Source: 0-14-0-80-60-11 sp049322355 (GTDB taxonomy: Bacteria; Desulfobacterota; Desulfobaccia; Desulfobaccales; 0-14-0-80-60-11). Taken from it: a DNA stretch of 64,000 nt. Below, one piece after another: positions 24,775 through 33,078 of the stretch. The translations under genes were made by a program, and so were the position numbers. The stretch is taken from assembly GCA_049322355.1 (NCBI GenBank), contig JBMORG010000011.1:186001-250000 (forward strand), read 5' to 3'. Under the pieces are notes generated by a model. The model saw only the letters and a list, made by a program, of their open reading frames with translations. It ran no database searches and was not told the origin of the DNA. The number at the start of each line of letters is the position of its first letter. Positions within the stretch are counted from its first letter, which is position 1.

Positions 24775-25866
24775 ATGCGCCTGCGTCTGACCAAAATTGA
24801 TGAATTCCAATTCCTTACTTGTCTCAAGCATGAGGTTTGGGGAAGCAAGAAAGCTCGTTTTAAAGAATGGAAGGAAGGGGATTACCTTGCATTTATAGTG
24901 GATAAGGCTATTGCCGGACTTGCAAAGGTTTCTGGTAATCCTCTTTTTTCTGATGAAATAATTTGGGACAACGGCTTATATCCTCATCGCATTCCTATAA
25001 CCTTTCTCCATGCAATGCTTCCACAGAACCGTCCCCCGATCTTAGGAGAAATTCGCGATGCTTTAACATCAGAATGGGGGTTGGGGTATGGTTGGGGAAT
25101 TGTTAATCAATTTGTTCTTCCAGAAAAATCAACTAATACTATCGTAAGTGCAATTACTTCACATAAAAATGATTTATCAGATTTAAATTCTAATATTGAA
25201 TTATATTTAGCTGAAGCTGATCAAATTCGCAAAAAGGGAAAGACAAAAACAATTAAGAAAAAAGAAATTAAGGATATAACTAATATTCAAATTGAACCAA
25301 TGGAACCATCTACCTCGATTCAAGAAGACGAATCGGCACATTCAAAAGTTCAAAAAGCTCTCATAAGATTAGGCAAAATTACAGGATGCTCCGTTTGGAT
25401 AGCTTTAAATGATCGTAACCGTAATTTTCAAGGAAAACCGTTAAGCGATGGATGCCTAACATCACTTCCAAATCTCGGGTTAAGTGAAGAGGCTGTAAAA
25501 AGAATATCGCTTATCGATATAATATGGATTAAACAAAATGCTCCAGTTTGTGCTTTTGAGGTCGAAACAACAACCTCAATATATTCTGGTCTACTCAGAA
25601 TGTCAGATTTACTATCTGTTGTACCTGCCTTGAATATCAAGCTATTTATAATTGCTCCCAAAGAACGCCAAGGAAAAGTATTGGCTGAGCTATCTCGTCC
25701 GACATTTCAAAAAATTGGCCTCAGCGATTTCTGCCGATATCTTCCATCTGAGGAATTAGAGTCGTTAGTTGAGAAAGTTAAAGGTTTTCATGGACATGTG
25801 CAGCCTAGCATTTTAGATGCCATAGCTTTAGGATTAGAAGAACCAATAAAAGGCTCATTAGAATAA
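24775..25866 (+). CDS. EVE/PUA-like plus PD-(D/E)XK-like protein, candidate modification-dependent nuclease
   Basis: A 363-residue protein, clearly AT-rich against its GC-rich neighbours. Residues 1-120 resemble an EVE/PUA-type base reader (WKEGDYLAF, then a hydrophobic GLAKVSG strand and YPHRIPI). A lysine-rich linker (about 150-175) follows. Residues 190-345 resemble a restriction-endonuclease fold: an Asp in LIDIIW (about 248), then AFEVETTTSIYSG with E262 and E264, as in the D...ExE/K cores of COG2958-like nucleases. EVE domains often read modified cytosine and accompany nucleases in defence genes. Function here is inferred. It stands alone, with no methylase nearby, and looks horizontally acquired. 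Confidence 0.6.
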   Translation: MRLRLTKIDEFQFLTCLKHEVWGSKKARFKEWKEGDYLAFIVDKAIAGLAKVSGNPLFSDEIIWDNGLYPHRIPITFLHAMLPQNRPPILGEIRDALTSEWGLGYGWGIVNQFVLPEKSTNTIVSAITSHKNDLSDLNSNIELYLAEADQIRKKGKTKTIKKKEIKDITNIQIEPMEPSTSIQEDESAHSKVQKALIRLGKITGCSVWIALNDRNRNFQGKPLSDGCLTSLPNLGLSEEAVKRISLIDIIWIKQNAPVCAFEVETTTSIYSGLLRMSDLLSVVPALNIKLFIIAPKERQGKVLAELSRPTFQKIGLSDFCRYLPSEELESLVEKVKGFHGHVQPSILDAIALGLEEPIKGSLE

Positions 25867-25872
25867 CCATTC

Positions 25873-26427
25873 ATGACAATTACGCCTCTTCTGAGGATTG
25901 TTGCATTTATCGCCCTGCTTACGGGCTGTGCCGGGGCCCCGCCGCCGCCACCGCCGCTGGGTCCCATTGCCCCGCTCCCCGCAGTGGGGCGCAACCCCCG
26001 GGAGGTCGCCATGGAACAGGCCCTGGGCGATTTCCATGGCGCTCCCTACCGCGCCGGGGGGACCACCCCGGAAGGGGTGGATTGCTCCGGATTGGTCCAG
26101 GCCTTGTTTCAACGGGCCGGGGTACGGGTGCCCCGGACTGTGGCCCAGCAGTTTCAAGAGGGCAGAACGGTGGAAAGGAATGAACTGCGATTTGGTGACG
26201 TGGTCTTCTTCAACCGCTACTGCCAGACCCGGGGCCGGGACTTTTTTCTCGCCGGCATACTCTCTTCCCCGGCCTTTGCCGACGAAGTTTGCCACGATGG
26301 CGTCTATTTGGGCGGCGGCCGCTTCATTCACGCCTCCCCCAAGGGGGTGTTTATCAGCCGCTTGGACGCGGAGGTTTGGCGGGTTTCTTATCGCGGGGCC
26401 CGGCGCTACCTCCCTGACGGGAATTAA
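25873..26427 (+). CDS. NlpC/P60-family lipoprotein, cell-wall peptidase
   Basis: A 184-residue lipoprotein precursor with lipobox LLTGC (C19), a proline-rich stretch, then an NlpC/P60 domain. The catalytic Cys lies in VDCSGLVQALF (about residue 70) and the catalytic His in CHDGVYLGGG; RFIHAS follows. Such enzymes cut peptide stems in peptidoglycan, here probably at the inner face of the outer membrane or in the periplasm. An insertion between the two catalytic motifs (NRYCQTRGRDFFLAG) contains extra cysteine. It begins 6 bp after the EVE-type gene but its base composition is that of the host genome. Confidence 0.85.
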   Translation: MTITPLLRIVAFIALLTGCAGAPPPPPPLGPIAPLPAVGRNPREVAMEQALGDFHGAPYRAGGTTPEGVDCSGLVQALFQRAGVRVPRTVAQQFQEGRTVERNELRFGDVVFFNRYCQTRGRDFFLAGILSSPAFADEVCHDGVYLGGGRFIHASPKGVFISRLDAEVWRVSYRGARRYLPDGN

Positions 26428-26469
26428 TCTAAGAACAGCGGCATAATTCATGAAGAAATGTTAGGAATC

Positions 26470-26565
26470 TCTCTTTGTCATTCTGAGCCGCCGTAGGTGG
26501 CGAAGAATCTCCTTCCTGCAAACAAGAGACCCTTCGTGTGCGGCTCAGGGTGACAGAAAGGGCGC
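26470..26565. repeat. Dispersed palindrome of the TCATTCTGAGC family
   Basis: TTTGTCATTCTGAGCCGCCGTAGGTGGCGAAGAATCT and the facing GTGTGCGGCTCAGGGTGACAGAAAG arm form a long imperfect palindrome related to the cores of the MITE-like elements here. A long frame that starts in it is not the true gene start. Confidence 0.6.
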
Positions 26566-26633
26566 CGCTAATTGATATGAATAAGTCCAATTACTTAAGA
26601 GGCTGCGATAAACTCTCGACTCTGGAGGCCTTC

Positions 26634-27155
26634 ATGGGAAGAATTAAGCACCGATTACTGCTGTGGCTGGGCTTGTTTCTGTGGCTTGGGTTATTCCTCA
26701 ATGTTTCGCCGGTTCAAGGGCAACCCGGTTTTCTCAGCGATTATACCTTCGGCTTCTGGGGAAACGCCCGGGAAGACAGCCGGCTTAACCGGGAAGATAT
26801 TATCGCCCGGGAGGGTTACTGCCCCACCGGCGGCTGCGTTCTCCGCCTGGACCGCGTTGAGGTGAAGCCCAACCGGTCCCGGAGGGGCGATACCCTGCTA
26901 TTGAGCACCACCTACACCATTCTTACCCCGGAGCAGGTGGCCCTGCCGGTGGCCATTACCCGGGAGATTTTCTATCAGGGCAAATCTTTAGGAAGAACCA
27001 AAAGCATTGAAACTAGGCGTCTTAACGGCACCTGGACCCAGGACATCGATTTCACCCTGCCGCCCAATGCCGCCCCCGGCATTTATAAGCTCACCACCCT
27101 CATTACCACGGGCTACGGCTCGGCTCAGGATACCACGGAGTTTCAGGTGGATTAA
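26634..27155 (+). CDS. Exported hypothetical protein
   Basis: A 173-residue protein with a signal peptide (MGRIKHRLLLWLGLFLWLG, cut near residue 28). The mature part contains one CPTGGC pair and ends in a beta-rich region with an Ig-like look (VKPNRSRRGDTLLLSTTY to TTLITTGYGSAQDTTEF). An ATG at 26634 is chosen because GGAGG lies 5 bp upstream and the signal peptide starts there; frames starting earlier run through a dispersed repeat. Family not recognised; periplasmic location is inferred. Confidence 0.68.
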   Translation: MGRIKHRLLLWLGLFLWLGLFLNVSPVQGQPGFLSDYTFGFWGNAREDSRLNREDIIAREGYCPTGGCVLRLDRVEVKPNRSRRGDTLLLSTTYTILTPEQVALPVAITREIFYQGKSLGRTKSIETRRLNGTWTQDIDFTLPPNAAPGIYKLTTLITTGYGSAQDTTEFQVD

Positions 27156-27285
27156 ACGGTTTTCTGTTTTCGGTTTCCTTGTAATGTAGGGTGCGTCCTA
27201 CGAGCCATTTTTGGCGCGTAAGACGCCCCCTGCGAAGGTTATTTTCAGGCCACGATTCAATAACTGAAAACCGAAATCCGAAAAC
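27156..27285. repeat. Facing heptamer-repeat arms between convergent genes, with a GTAGGGTGCG repeat inside
   Basis: Left arm ACGGTTTTCTGTTTTCGGTTTCC begins one base after the stop at 27155; right arm TAACTGAAAACCGAAATCCG ends 4 bp before the opposing gene's stop. Between them is GTAGGGTGCGTCCTACGAGCC (about 27186-27206). The transcript of either strand could form a stem. Confidence 0.7.
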
Positions 27286-27289
27286 TATA

Positions 27290-27550
27290 TCAACCGTACA
27301 GCCGCACTGCCTCACCCAGTGGCTTAAGACTCCTGGCGGCCTCCATCTGGGCCACCAGCAAACTGATACGTCCGCATCCCTGGGTGACAAGGAAGTGCCA
27401 GGCGTCCTCCACGGCGAAAAAGCCTTGTTCCTGCCCCACCACAGCCACTTGGTCCGCGGGCTGTCCCAGGGCCCTGGCCGCGGGGGCGGGGTCGAAATCC
27501 TCCGGCAGCTCGACATCGCCCACCAGGTACACAATCAAGCCATTTTTCAT
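27290..27550 (-). CDS. Small protein downstream of a cobalamin riboswitch
   Basis: An 86-residue protein that starts MKNGLIVYLVGDVELPEDF and contains GQEQGFFAVEDAWHFLVTQGCGRI with one cysteine. No membrane segment or known motif is seen and I do not recognise the family. The ATG is well supported: GGAGG lies 5 bp upstream. On the minus strand it is the only gene between the riboswitch-plus-terminator (27623-27907) and the convergent end at 27155, so its expression is expected to fall when cobalamin is plentiful. Confidence 0.68.
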   Translation of the reverse strand: MKNGLIVYLVGDVELPEDFDPAPAARALGQPADQVAVVGQEQGFFAVEDAWHFLVTQGCGRISLLVAQMEAARSLKPLGEAVRLYG

Positions 27551-27622
27551 CCGATCCTCCAGTGCTGCAAGATTTTAGGAGACCAAGCCTCCCGGGAGCC
27601 GAGACGCCCCCCTGGCCGGCGC

Positions 27623-27658
27623 CAAAAAAAAACCCCGGGTCTGAATAGACCCAGGGAT
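27623..27658 (-). terminator. Intrinsic terminator (attenuator) after the cobalamin riboswitch
   Basis: Read on the minus strand, CCCTGGGTCT and AGACCCGGGG form a 10-bp stem with a 4-base loop, followed by nine T residues. It lies between the riboswitch and the 86-residue gene, the place of an expression-platform terminator. Confidence 0.9.
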
Positions 27659-27749
27659 GCACCCAGCTTTCTTAGTCCCAGGGGGGCCCGCAGGCACGGG
27701 GCCTCGGGCCAGCCAGCCGTCCCCTCCTCGGGGCACGGCGGGCCAACCA

Positions 27750-27907
27750 GACGGGCAGGTCTTCTGACTTCCGGATCCGCCTAATCCCTACGCCTTCCCA
27801 TTGCCTTGATCAGGCAACAGTGGCACTTGCAGGTTTCGTCCCCGGATACAGCGGCGGGACCGTGCCGGATTCACACCGGCTTCCCTCTTAGACCCTCACG
27901 GGCACCC
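27750..27907 (-). promoter_or_regulatory. Cobalamin (B12) riboswitch
   Basis: On the minus strand the conserved core is present in order: GGGAAGCCGGTGTGAATCC, CGGTCCCGCCGCTGTA, GTGCCACTG, GGGAAGGCG, GGAAGTCAGAAGACCTGCC. This is the coenzyme B12-binding aptamer with its B12 box. It is followed by a strong terminator and then the 86-residue gene. Such elements usually switch off cobalamin synthesis or uptake genes; none of those is here. Confidence 0.95.
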
Positions 27908-28024
27908 ATCGGCTCTTGGGGAAAAGCATAAGAAAATGCCTCTCGAGTGTCAAGGATAAAAAAATTCTGAAACCGGCCCGCTCAATAAGTTATAATTTAA
28001 TTACTACGTTCATTTGGAGATACA

Positions 28025-28990
28025 TTGCCGGGACCCATCAATTACCTGCGGATTTCTATCACCGATCGCTGCAATCTCCGCTGTTTCTATTGCACCTCCT
28101 GGGGGGATTGGCAGAAACTGCCGTGCCAGGAGATTCTGCGCTATGAAGAGCTGCTGCGCCTGGCCGGGGTGGCAGCGGCTGCGGGCATTCGCAAGATTAG
28201 GGTCACCGGCGGCGAACCCCTGATGCGCCGGGGCGCCCTAGATTTCATCCGGCGTTTGCGCCAGGTTCCCGGCATTCAGGAAGTCTGCCTCACCACCAAC
28301 GGCGTCCGCCTGATGGAGCTGGCCGCGGACCTCTACGCCACCGGTTTGCGCCACCTCAATCTTAGCCTGGATACCCTGCGCCGGGACCGCTTCCGGGAGT
28401 TCACCGGCGGAGACCACTTCGGGGATGTGATGACCGGCATAGAAGTGGCCTCAGCCCTGGGATTTTCTCCCATAAAAATCAACTGTGTAGTCCTGAAAGG
28501 CCTTAATGACGACGAACTTCTGGACTTTGCCCTCCTGACCCGGGAACATCCCTTTCAGGTGCGCTTCATCGAATTTATGCCTACAGTGGATGAGACCCGC
28601 TGGCGCCGCCATTTCCTGCCCATAGACGAGGTCCGTAGACGCCTGGCCAGGCTGGGCCCCCTGGAAGCCGTTACCCCGCCCGCCACCGCCGGCCCCGCCC
28701 GGACATTCCGGGTACCAGGGTTCAAAGGAGAGTTGGGCTTTATCAGCTCTGTCAGCGATCATCACTGCCCCACCTGCAACCGTCTGCGTCTAACCGCAGC
28801 CGGCATGCTGCGGCCGTGTCTCTTTGCCGCGCCGGAACTGGACCTGAAGACGCCGCTGCGCCAAGGCGCGTCCGACGAAACCCTGGCCAGTCTTTTTCAG
28901 GAAGCCATCCGCTTAAAAGGCTGCGTCTCACCCGCTCCTGCACTTGCTTCCGCTGCTCGCGGCCGGGCCATGGTGAGCATCGGCGGCTAA
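28025..28990 (+). CDS. moaA: GTP 3',8-cyclase (molybdenum cofactor synthesis protein A)
   Basis: A 321-residue radical SAM enzyme that makes the first intermediate of molybdopterin from GTP. The N-terminal cluster motif is CNLRCFYC (residues 18-25), followed by VTGGEPL. The second cluster site is CPTCNRL with a third cysteine in RPCLF. The C-terminus keeps the GG tail (RAMVSIGG) needed for catalysis in characterised MoaA. The start is TTG at 28025, supported by GGAG 5 bp upstream. It stands apart from other moa genes and is divergent from the riboswitch transcript. Confidence 0.93.
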   Translation: MPGPINYLRISITDRCNLRCFYCTSWGDWQKLPCQEILRYEELLRLAGVAAAAGIRKIRVTGGEPLMRRGALDFIRRLRQVPGIQEVCLTTNGVRLMELAADLYATGLRHLNLSLDTLRRDRFREFTGGDHFGDVMTGIEVASALGFSPIKINCVVLKGLNDDELLDFALLTREHPFQVRFIEFMPTVDETRWRRHFLPIDEVRRRLARLGPLEAVTPPATAGPARTFRVPGFKGELGFISSVSDHHCPTCNRLRLTAAGMLRPCLFAAPELDLKTPLRQGASDETLASLFQEAIRLKGCVSPAPALASAARGRAMVSIGG

Positions 28991-29097
28991 TCCCGACGGC
29001 TACTTCTTTTTTTTCGAATTTTCCAGCACGAAATAATTAACGTTTTCTGCGACCTAAGAGTATATTAACAAGATACTAATGCAGGAGAGTTGCTCGT

Positions 29098-29787
29098 ATG
29101 AAGCTGAGTATCGTCATGCCGATTTACAATGAAAAAGATACGTTGGAAGAAATCTTTCGCCTGGTTCAGGCGACTCATTACGACAAAGAGATCATCGCGG
29201 TGGATGACGCCTCCACCGATGGCTCCCGGGATATCCTGGACCGCCTGGCCCAACAATATGAGAATGTCAAGACCTTTTACCACCAGGTCAACCAGGGAAA
29301 GGGGGCCGCGCTGCGCACCGGCTTTGCCCAGGTGACCGGTGATGTAGTCATCATCCAGGACGCCGACCTGGAATACCGCCCCGCAGATTACCCCTTTTTG
29401 CTGGAACCCATCGAACAGGACGTAGCCGACGTGGTTTACGGCACCCGCTTGGTGGGCGGCCGGCCCCACCGGGTCCTGTTTTTCTGGCATTATATGGGCA
29501 ACAAGATGGTGACCACTCTGTCCAATATGTTCACCAATCTCAATCTGTCAGACATGGAAGTGGGCTATAAGGTTTTCAAGGCCGAGGTTTTGAAGGGGAT
29601 TCAAATAAAATGCAACCGCTTCGGAGTGGAGCCTGAGCTTACCGCCAAGATCGCCAAGAAACGCTGGCGCATTTACGAGGTCCCCATCCAGTATCATGGC
29701 CGGGATTATGCCGCAGGGAAAAAGATCACCTGGAGAGACGGAATTGCCGCTGTCTACCATATCCTCCGGTTTAGATTTACCGATTGA
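29098..29787 (+). CDS. Family 2 glycosyltransferase (polyprenyl-phosphate sugar transferase type)
   Basis: A 229-residue GT2 enzyme resembling dolichol-phosphate mannose synthase: MKLSIVMPIYNEKDTLEEI at the start, VDDASTDGS (nucleotide-sugar binding) and the metal-binding DADLEY (DxD-type) near residue 88. There is no C-terminal membrane pair, so it is probably peripheral. Two membrane-protein genes follow on the same strand; the last looks like a GT-C transferase that could use the lipid-linked sugar it makes. The acceptor is unknown. Confidence 0.85.
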   Translation: MKLSIVMPIYNEKDTLEEIFRLVQATHYDKEIIAVDDASTDGSRDILDRLAQQYENVKTFYHQVNQGKGAALRTGFAQVTGDVVIIQDADLEYRPADYPFLLEPIEQDVADVVYGTRLVGGRPHRVLFFWHYMGNKMVTTLSNMFTNLNLSDMEVGYKVFKAEVLKGIQIKCNRFGVEPELTAKIAKKRWRIYEVPIQYHGRDYAAGKKITWRDGIAAVYHILRFRFTD

Positions 29788-29824
29788 GCGGAACCAGCCA
29801 ACTTTTTAGCTTCAGGATATTTTT

Positions 29825-30355
29825 GTGGTTTTTACCGAAAACCGAAAACCGAGAACCGAGAACCGTCTTTTATGGCTCTGGCTGGTGAGGTTAATCCTCG
29901 CTCTCTGGGGGCTGCAAGTCTTGTGGTTGTTCTGGCACTTTGGGCCGGAGGCTGGCGAAGTGGCCCGGAGAGCGGCCCACGGCAACATAGGGGCCGCCAT
30001 CCGCCAGGAAGACCCGCTGTACCGCTGGGCCACCGCACTCAAGGTCGTCATTCCAGAGAACGCCGCCTATGTTTTTCTGGATGATTACGCCGCGGGCAAG
30101 GAAATCGAGGTCCGCTACTATATGGCGCCCCGGCGCCACATCTTGATGTCACCGGAAGTGCCGGCCAGTTTTCTCTTCTCTAGGCTGCACCAGGAGAACG
30201 CCTCTTTTCTACTTCTGCGGGAGTCGGCGCAGTCTTTGGGACCCGGGGTTCAGGCTGCCCTTCAAAGTCCAGCCTTTCACCGGCTAAACCTGCCGGGCCC
30301 AGGCCAAGTCTTTCGGGTGGACGCAAAGCTTTTGCACTGGGGCTTTTATGATTGA
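29825..30355 (+). CDS. Membrane-anchored hypothetical protein in the glycosyltransferase cluster
   Basis: A 176-residue protein with one strong hydrophobic segment near the start (LLWLWLVRLILALWG and on) and a soluble domain after it that carries paired features such as VFLDDYAAGKEIEVRYY. The annotated GTG start makes residues 4-14 (TENRKPRTENR) come from a 7-bp repeat tract; a GTG at 29885 would skip the tract. It overlaps the next gene by 8 bp, so they are co-translated. It resembles the soluble part of some oligosaccharide-transfer helpers only vaguely; function unknown. Confidence 0.62.
   Translation: MVFTENRKPRTENRLLWLWLVRLILALWGLQVLWLFWHFGPEAGEVARRAAHGNIGAAIRQEDPLYRWATALKVVIPENAAYVFLDDYAAGKEIEVRYYMAPRRHILMSPEVPASFLFSRLHQENASFLLLRESAQSLGPGVQAALQSPAFHRLNLPGPGQVFRVDAKLLHWGFYD
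29834..29867. repeat. Heptamer-repeat tract ACCGAAAACCGAAAACCGAGAACCGAGAACCG
   Basis: Units CCGAAAA then CCGAGAA in tandem, 7 bp each. It has no facing arm in the spacer to its left. It is in frame with the gene starting at 29825. Confidence 0.75.
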
Positions 30356-31730
30356 AACCTTAGTCGCCCTGCTGCGCCTGCTCCTGGGACTGGGGGCCGT
30401 GTTTTTCCTCGGATATGCCTGGCTGACCATTCTCGCCCCTCATCCCCGGGATTTCACTTTCCAGGAGCGGGCTGCCTTCAGCTTCGGAGTCGGAGCCCTG
30501 GGCCTCACCTTTTGGATGCTGGCGCTGACGTGGTGGGGAGTGCTCTTCAACCTTGGTCTGATTTTAGTCCTGCCCCTGGCCCTGGCCATCATTCTGCTGC
30601 TGACCCCCAGGGGCCGCGCCGCTCTCGTCCAGGACTTTAAGGCTTTTCGCGTTTCGGGGCGTTTACGGTTAAACGGATGGGACTGGCTCTTCCTGGGGTT
30701 GCTGCTGGCGGTGTTTATGTTTGCGCTGCCCCGGGCCGCCCTTTACCCCATGTGGGCCTGGGATGCGGTGGCTACTTGGGGCTGCAAGGCCCAAATTTTT
30801 TATAGCAGCCGGGGTCTGGACCTGACCTGCGTGGACGCCCACAACTACTACCCCAACCTTATTCCGCTTTTGCTCAGTTACCTTTATTTCTGCATGGGGC
30901 AAGTGAACGATGCTTTGGTCCAGGCCGTTTTTCCGCTCTGGGGGGCGCTCCTCCTGACCCTGCTCTATTCATTTTCCCGGCGCTTGGGGTTGAGCCGCAC
31001 CCAGGCTTTGGGACTGACGGCTTTCCTGGCGTTGAATGGCACTGTCTTCATCGTGCACCTCTACATCGCCTACGCCGACCTGCCCCTGGCCTTCTTCACC
31101 TTGGGAGGGGCTGGTCTCCTTTATCTCTGGCTGGCGGACGCGGCGCCCCGGGGCAGCCTGAGCCTGGCGGCCTGCTGTCTGGCAGCTATGGCCTGGTGCA
31201 AGTATGAGGGCCCTCCCCTGGCCGCCACCCTGCTTTTGGCTGCGGCGCTGACTTTGGTCTGGCTGCGCCCCGCCCACTGGGTCAGCCGGCTCAGCAGCCT
31301 GTCCATCCCCCTGGCCGGCCTCATTGGTGGCTACCTTCCCTGGCGGCTCTTCGCAATCCAGCAAAAAATGGAAATCGGCGCCGACCACATCCAGAGTTTT
31401 TATCCTCACCAGATGTCTAAAGCCGGATTCTATCTGCTGGCCGGCCTGGGGGAGCCCTTTTATTTCGGGATTCTCTGGCCAGCCTTGGCTCTGACTCTCA
31501 TCTTCGCAGGGGCACGCCTGTGGCGCTCCCCCCGCCTCTTCCTGGCGCTCGTCGTGGGCGGCAATCTCCTGGCCATCCTCCTGGCCTATGCCGTGGCTCC
31601 CACCGCAGCAGCAGAGTTTCCCGCCTATGTCCGGGCCACCCTGGACCGCCTGCTGCTCCACCTCACCCCCGTAGCCGCGCTGCTGTTGGCTTTGGGGCTT
31701 AAGGATTTTGGGCCTGAAAGCGGGTTTTAG
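30348..31730 (+). CDS. Multi-spanning membrane protein, GT-C glycosyltransferase-like
   Basis: A 460-residue integral membrane protein with about ten to twelve hydrophobic helices. A periplasmic loop after the third or fourth helix carries WDAVATWGCKAQIFYSS and a later HNYYPNL, in the position of the catalytic loop of family 39 (PMT/ArnT-like) transferases. It probably uses a polyprenyl-phosphate sugar, which the GT2 gene at 29098 could supply. The stop codon and tail lie in a heptamer-repeat tract. Substrate and target are unknown. Confidence 0.7.
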   Translation: MIETLVALLRLLLGLGAVFFLGYAWLTILAPHPRDFTFQERAAFSFGVGALGLTFWMLALTWWGVLFNLGLILVLPLALAIILLLTPRGRAALVQDFKAFRVSGRLRLNGWDWLFLGLLLAVFMFALPRAALYPMWAWDAVATWGCKAQIFYSSRGLDLTCVDAHNYYPNLIPLLLSYLYFCMGQVNDALVQAVFPLWGALLLTLLYSFSRRLGLSRTQALGLTAFLALNGTVFIVHLYIAYADLPLAFFTLGGAGLLYLWLADAAPRGSLSLAACCLAAMAWCKYEGPPLAATLLLAAALTLVWLRPAHWVSRLSSLSIPLAGLIGGYLPWRLFAIQQKMEIGADHIQSFYPHQMSKAGFYLLAGLGEPFYFGILWPALALTLIFAGARLWRSPRLFLALVVGGNLLAILLAYAVAPTAAAEFPAYVRATLDRLLLHLTPVAALLLALGLKDFGPESGF

Positions 31731-31979
31731 GTTTTGGGTTCTGGGTTCTGACGGCAGGTTTTGGGTTTTGCTAACATCGAGTTGCGACTCTGCGAAAGTC
31801 TCGTGTACGACAGCCCCTGGCGAGGATACCTGTCCTCCACATTCTTCATCATTCTTGCCTTACAGACAGGGGTAGGGTGCGCACCGCGCACCATTTTTTG
31901 CGGAATGCCCGCCCCAATGCTGTTGCTCGGGCCTTGAGGACGAAACCCCCAGAACCCAGAACCCAAAACCCAGAACCCT
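31722..31979. repeat. Heptamer-repeat arms framing the gap between convergent genes
   Basis: Left arm GGGTTTTAGGTTTTGGGTTC (31722-31750, units GGGTTCT/GGGTTTT) includes the stop of the membrane-protein gene. Right arm CCCAGAACCCAGAACCCAAA (31949-31979) reaches the stop of rtcA. The arms are inverted copies. Between them is GTAGGGTGCGCACCGCGCACC (about 31872-31892). No gene is seen in the gap. Confidence 0.75.
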
Positions 31980-33000
31980 ATTTATGCCCCTTACAAAGAA
32001 TCTCCCCCGGTGCCCCCAGATCTCCCCGAACCTCAAATTTTGGCTTCAAAAACTGCTCAATTACCCAGATATTGGTGAGGAGATGCGAGGTAACAGCTTC
32101 GGTGGTTATGATGGATGGTCCCCGGGCCAGAGCCAAGTAGAGAAGAATCTGGTCGGCTAAATGAAGGTCCAGGGCGGCCCCGCTCTCTCGAAAAGCCAGA
32201 TAGGCATCTACCACTTCATCCGCCACCTGCTCCGCCGGCTTGCCCCGGGCCCCCAAGGCGCTGAACCCGGCCCGGGGACCCCACAGAAAGACAAAACTGC
32301 CGGGAGCCTGGCCGCTGGCGGAGATGATCTCCACCGGCACCGCTTCTCCCAGGCGGGCCGTGAGCCTGGCCCCTTGGCGCCGGGCCACGTGCTCCGGCAA
32401 TTTGGAGGACCCGGATAAAGCCCGGAAAGCAGCCGGGATGGCAGGGGTGCGCCACTCGATGCCGGCAAGGGCGCGGGCCGGCATGATTTTAAGGCATACC
32501 TCCCCACCGCCTTTGGGGTACCAACCCCAGCGCTCCAGTGATATTTCCGCCCTGGCCCCCAATAAAGCCAGGGCCGGCAAAAAAACCTGGCTGAGGTAAT
32601 GGACCGGGGGACTCCAGGGCACGTGGGTCCCCCCTTTGAGGATAACTGTGGCGGGCGTCTTAGCCTTCAGGAGGGGAGGCAGCAGGGCCTGGGCAATGAG
32701 GCTGACGGCCCCGGCACTGCCGGTGGTTTGCGCCACGTCGAATGAATATTGGCCCCCTTGGGGGGTGCGGGGCTTGAAAGTGAGTTCCTGGCTGCCCAGG
32801 TGGGCCCCGGTGACCTCCGCCTGGGAAACCCGGGCCAATGCTTGAACTGCGGTGAGGTGCTGGGGCCGAAGGCCCGGCTTGGGGCGGCCGGCCCGGATAC
32901 GTTGAATCTGGACTGGGACTCCGGTTACAGCCGCCAAAGAGAGGGCGGTGCGCAGAATCTGCCCGCCCCCTTCGCCATAAGAACCGTCCAGATGCAGCAT
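31978..33000 (-). CDS. rtcA: RNA 3'-terminal phosphate cyclase
   Basis: A protein of 340 residues that converts RNA 3'-phosphates to 2',3'-cyclic ends using ATP through a covalent His-AMP. It begins LDGSYGEGGGQILRTAL and includes LRPQHLTAV, GGTHVPWSP and WGWYPKGGGE; the nucleophilic His is in LHLADQ near the C-terminus. The ATG at 33000 puts the LDGS motif at the N-terminus as in relatives; a GTG at 33027 is possible. The ligase gene rtcB, often its neighbour, is absent here. It follows the dodecin gene and shares the minus-strand run with queE and queC. Confidence 0.93.
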   Translation of the reverse strand: MLHLDGSYGEGGGQILRTALSLAAVTGVPVQIQRIRAGRPKPGLRPQHLTAVQALARVSQAEVTGAHLGSQELTFKPRTPQGGQYSFDVAQTTGSAGAVSLIAQALLPPLLKAKTPATVILKGGTHVPWSPPVHYLSQVFLPALALLGARAEISLERWGWYPKGGGEVCLKIMPARALAGIEWRTPAIPAAFRALSGSSKLPEHVARRQGARLTARLGEAVPVEIISASGQAPGSFVFLWGPRAGFSALGARGKPAEQVADEVVDAYLAFRESGAALDLHLADQILLYLALARGPSIITTEAVTSHLLTNIWVIEQFLKPKFEVRGDLGAPGEILCKGHK

Positions 33001-33078
33001 TGCGCCTGAGGAACTATGGGCCGACACTCACTAGGTCGGCCCGGATAATTTGGTGCATTTCAATACAAAAATGCCAGC

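Noticed and set aside
26538..26633. Upstream extension of the exported protein at 26634
   Set aside because: The extension is the translated arm of a dispersed palindrome, whereas GGAGG and a signal peptide support the ATG at 26634.
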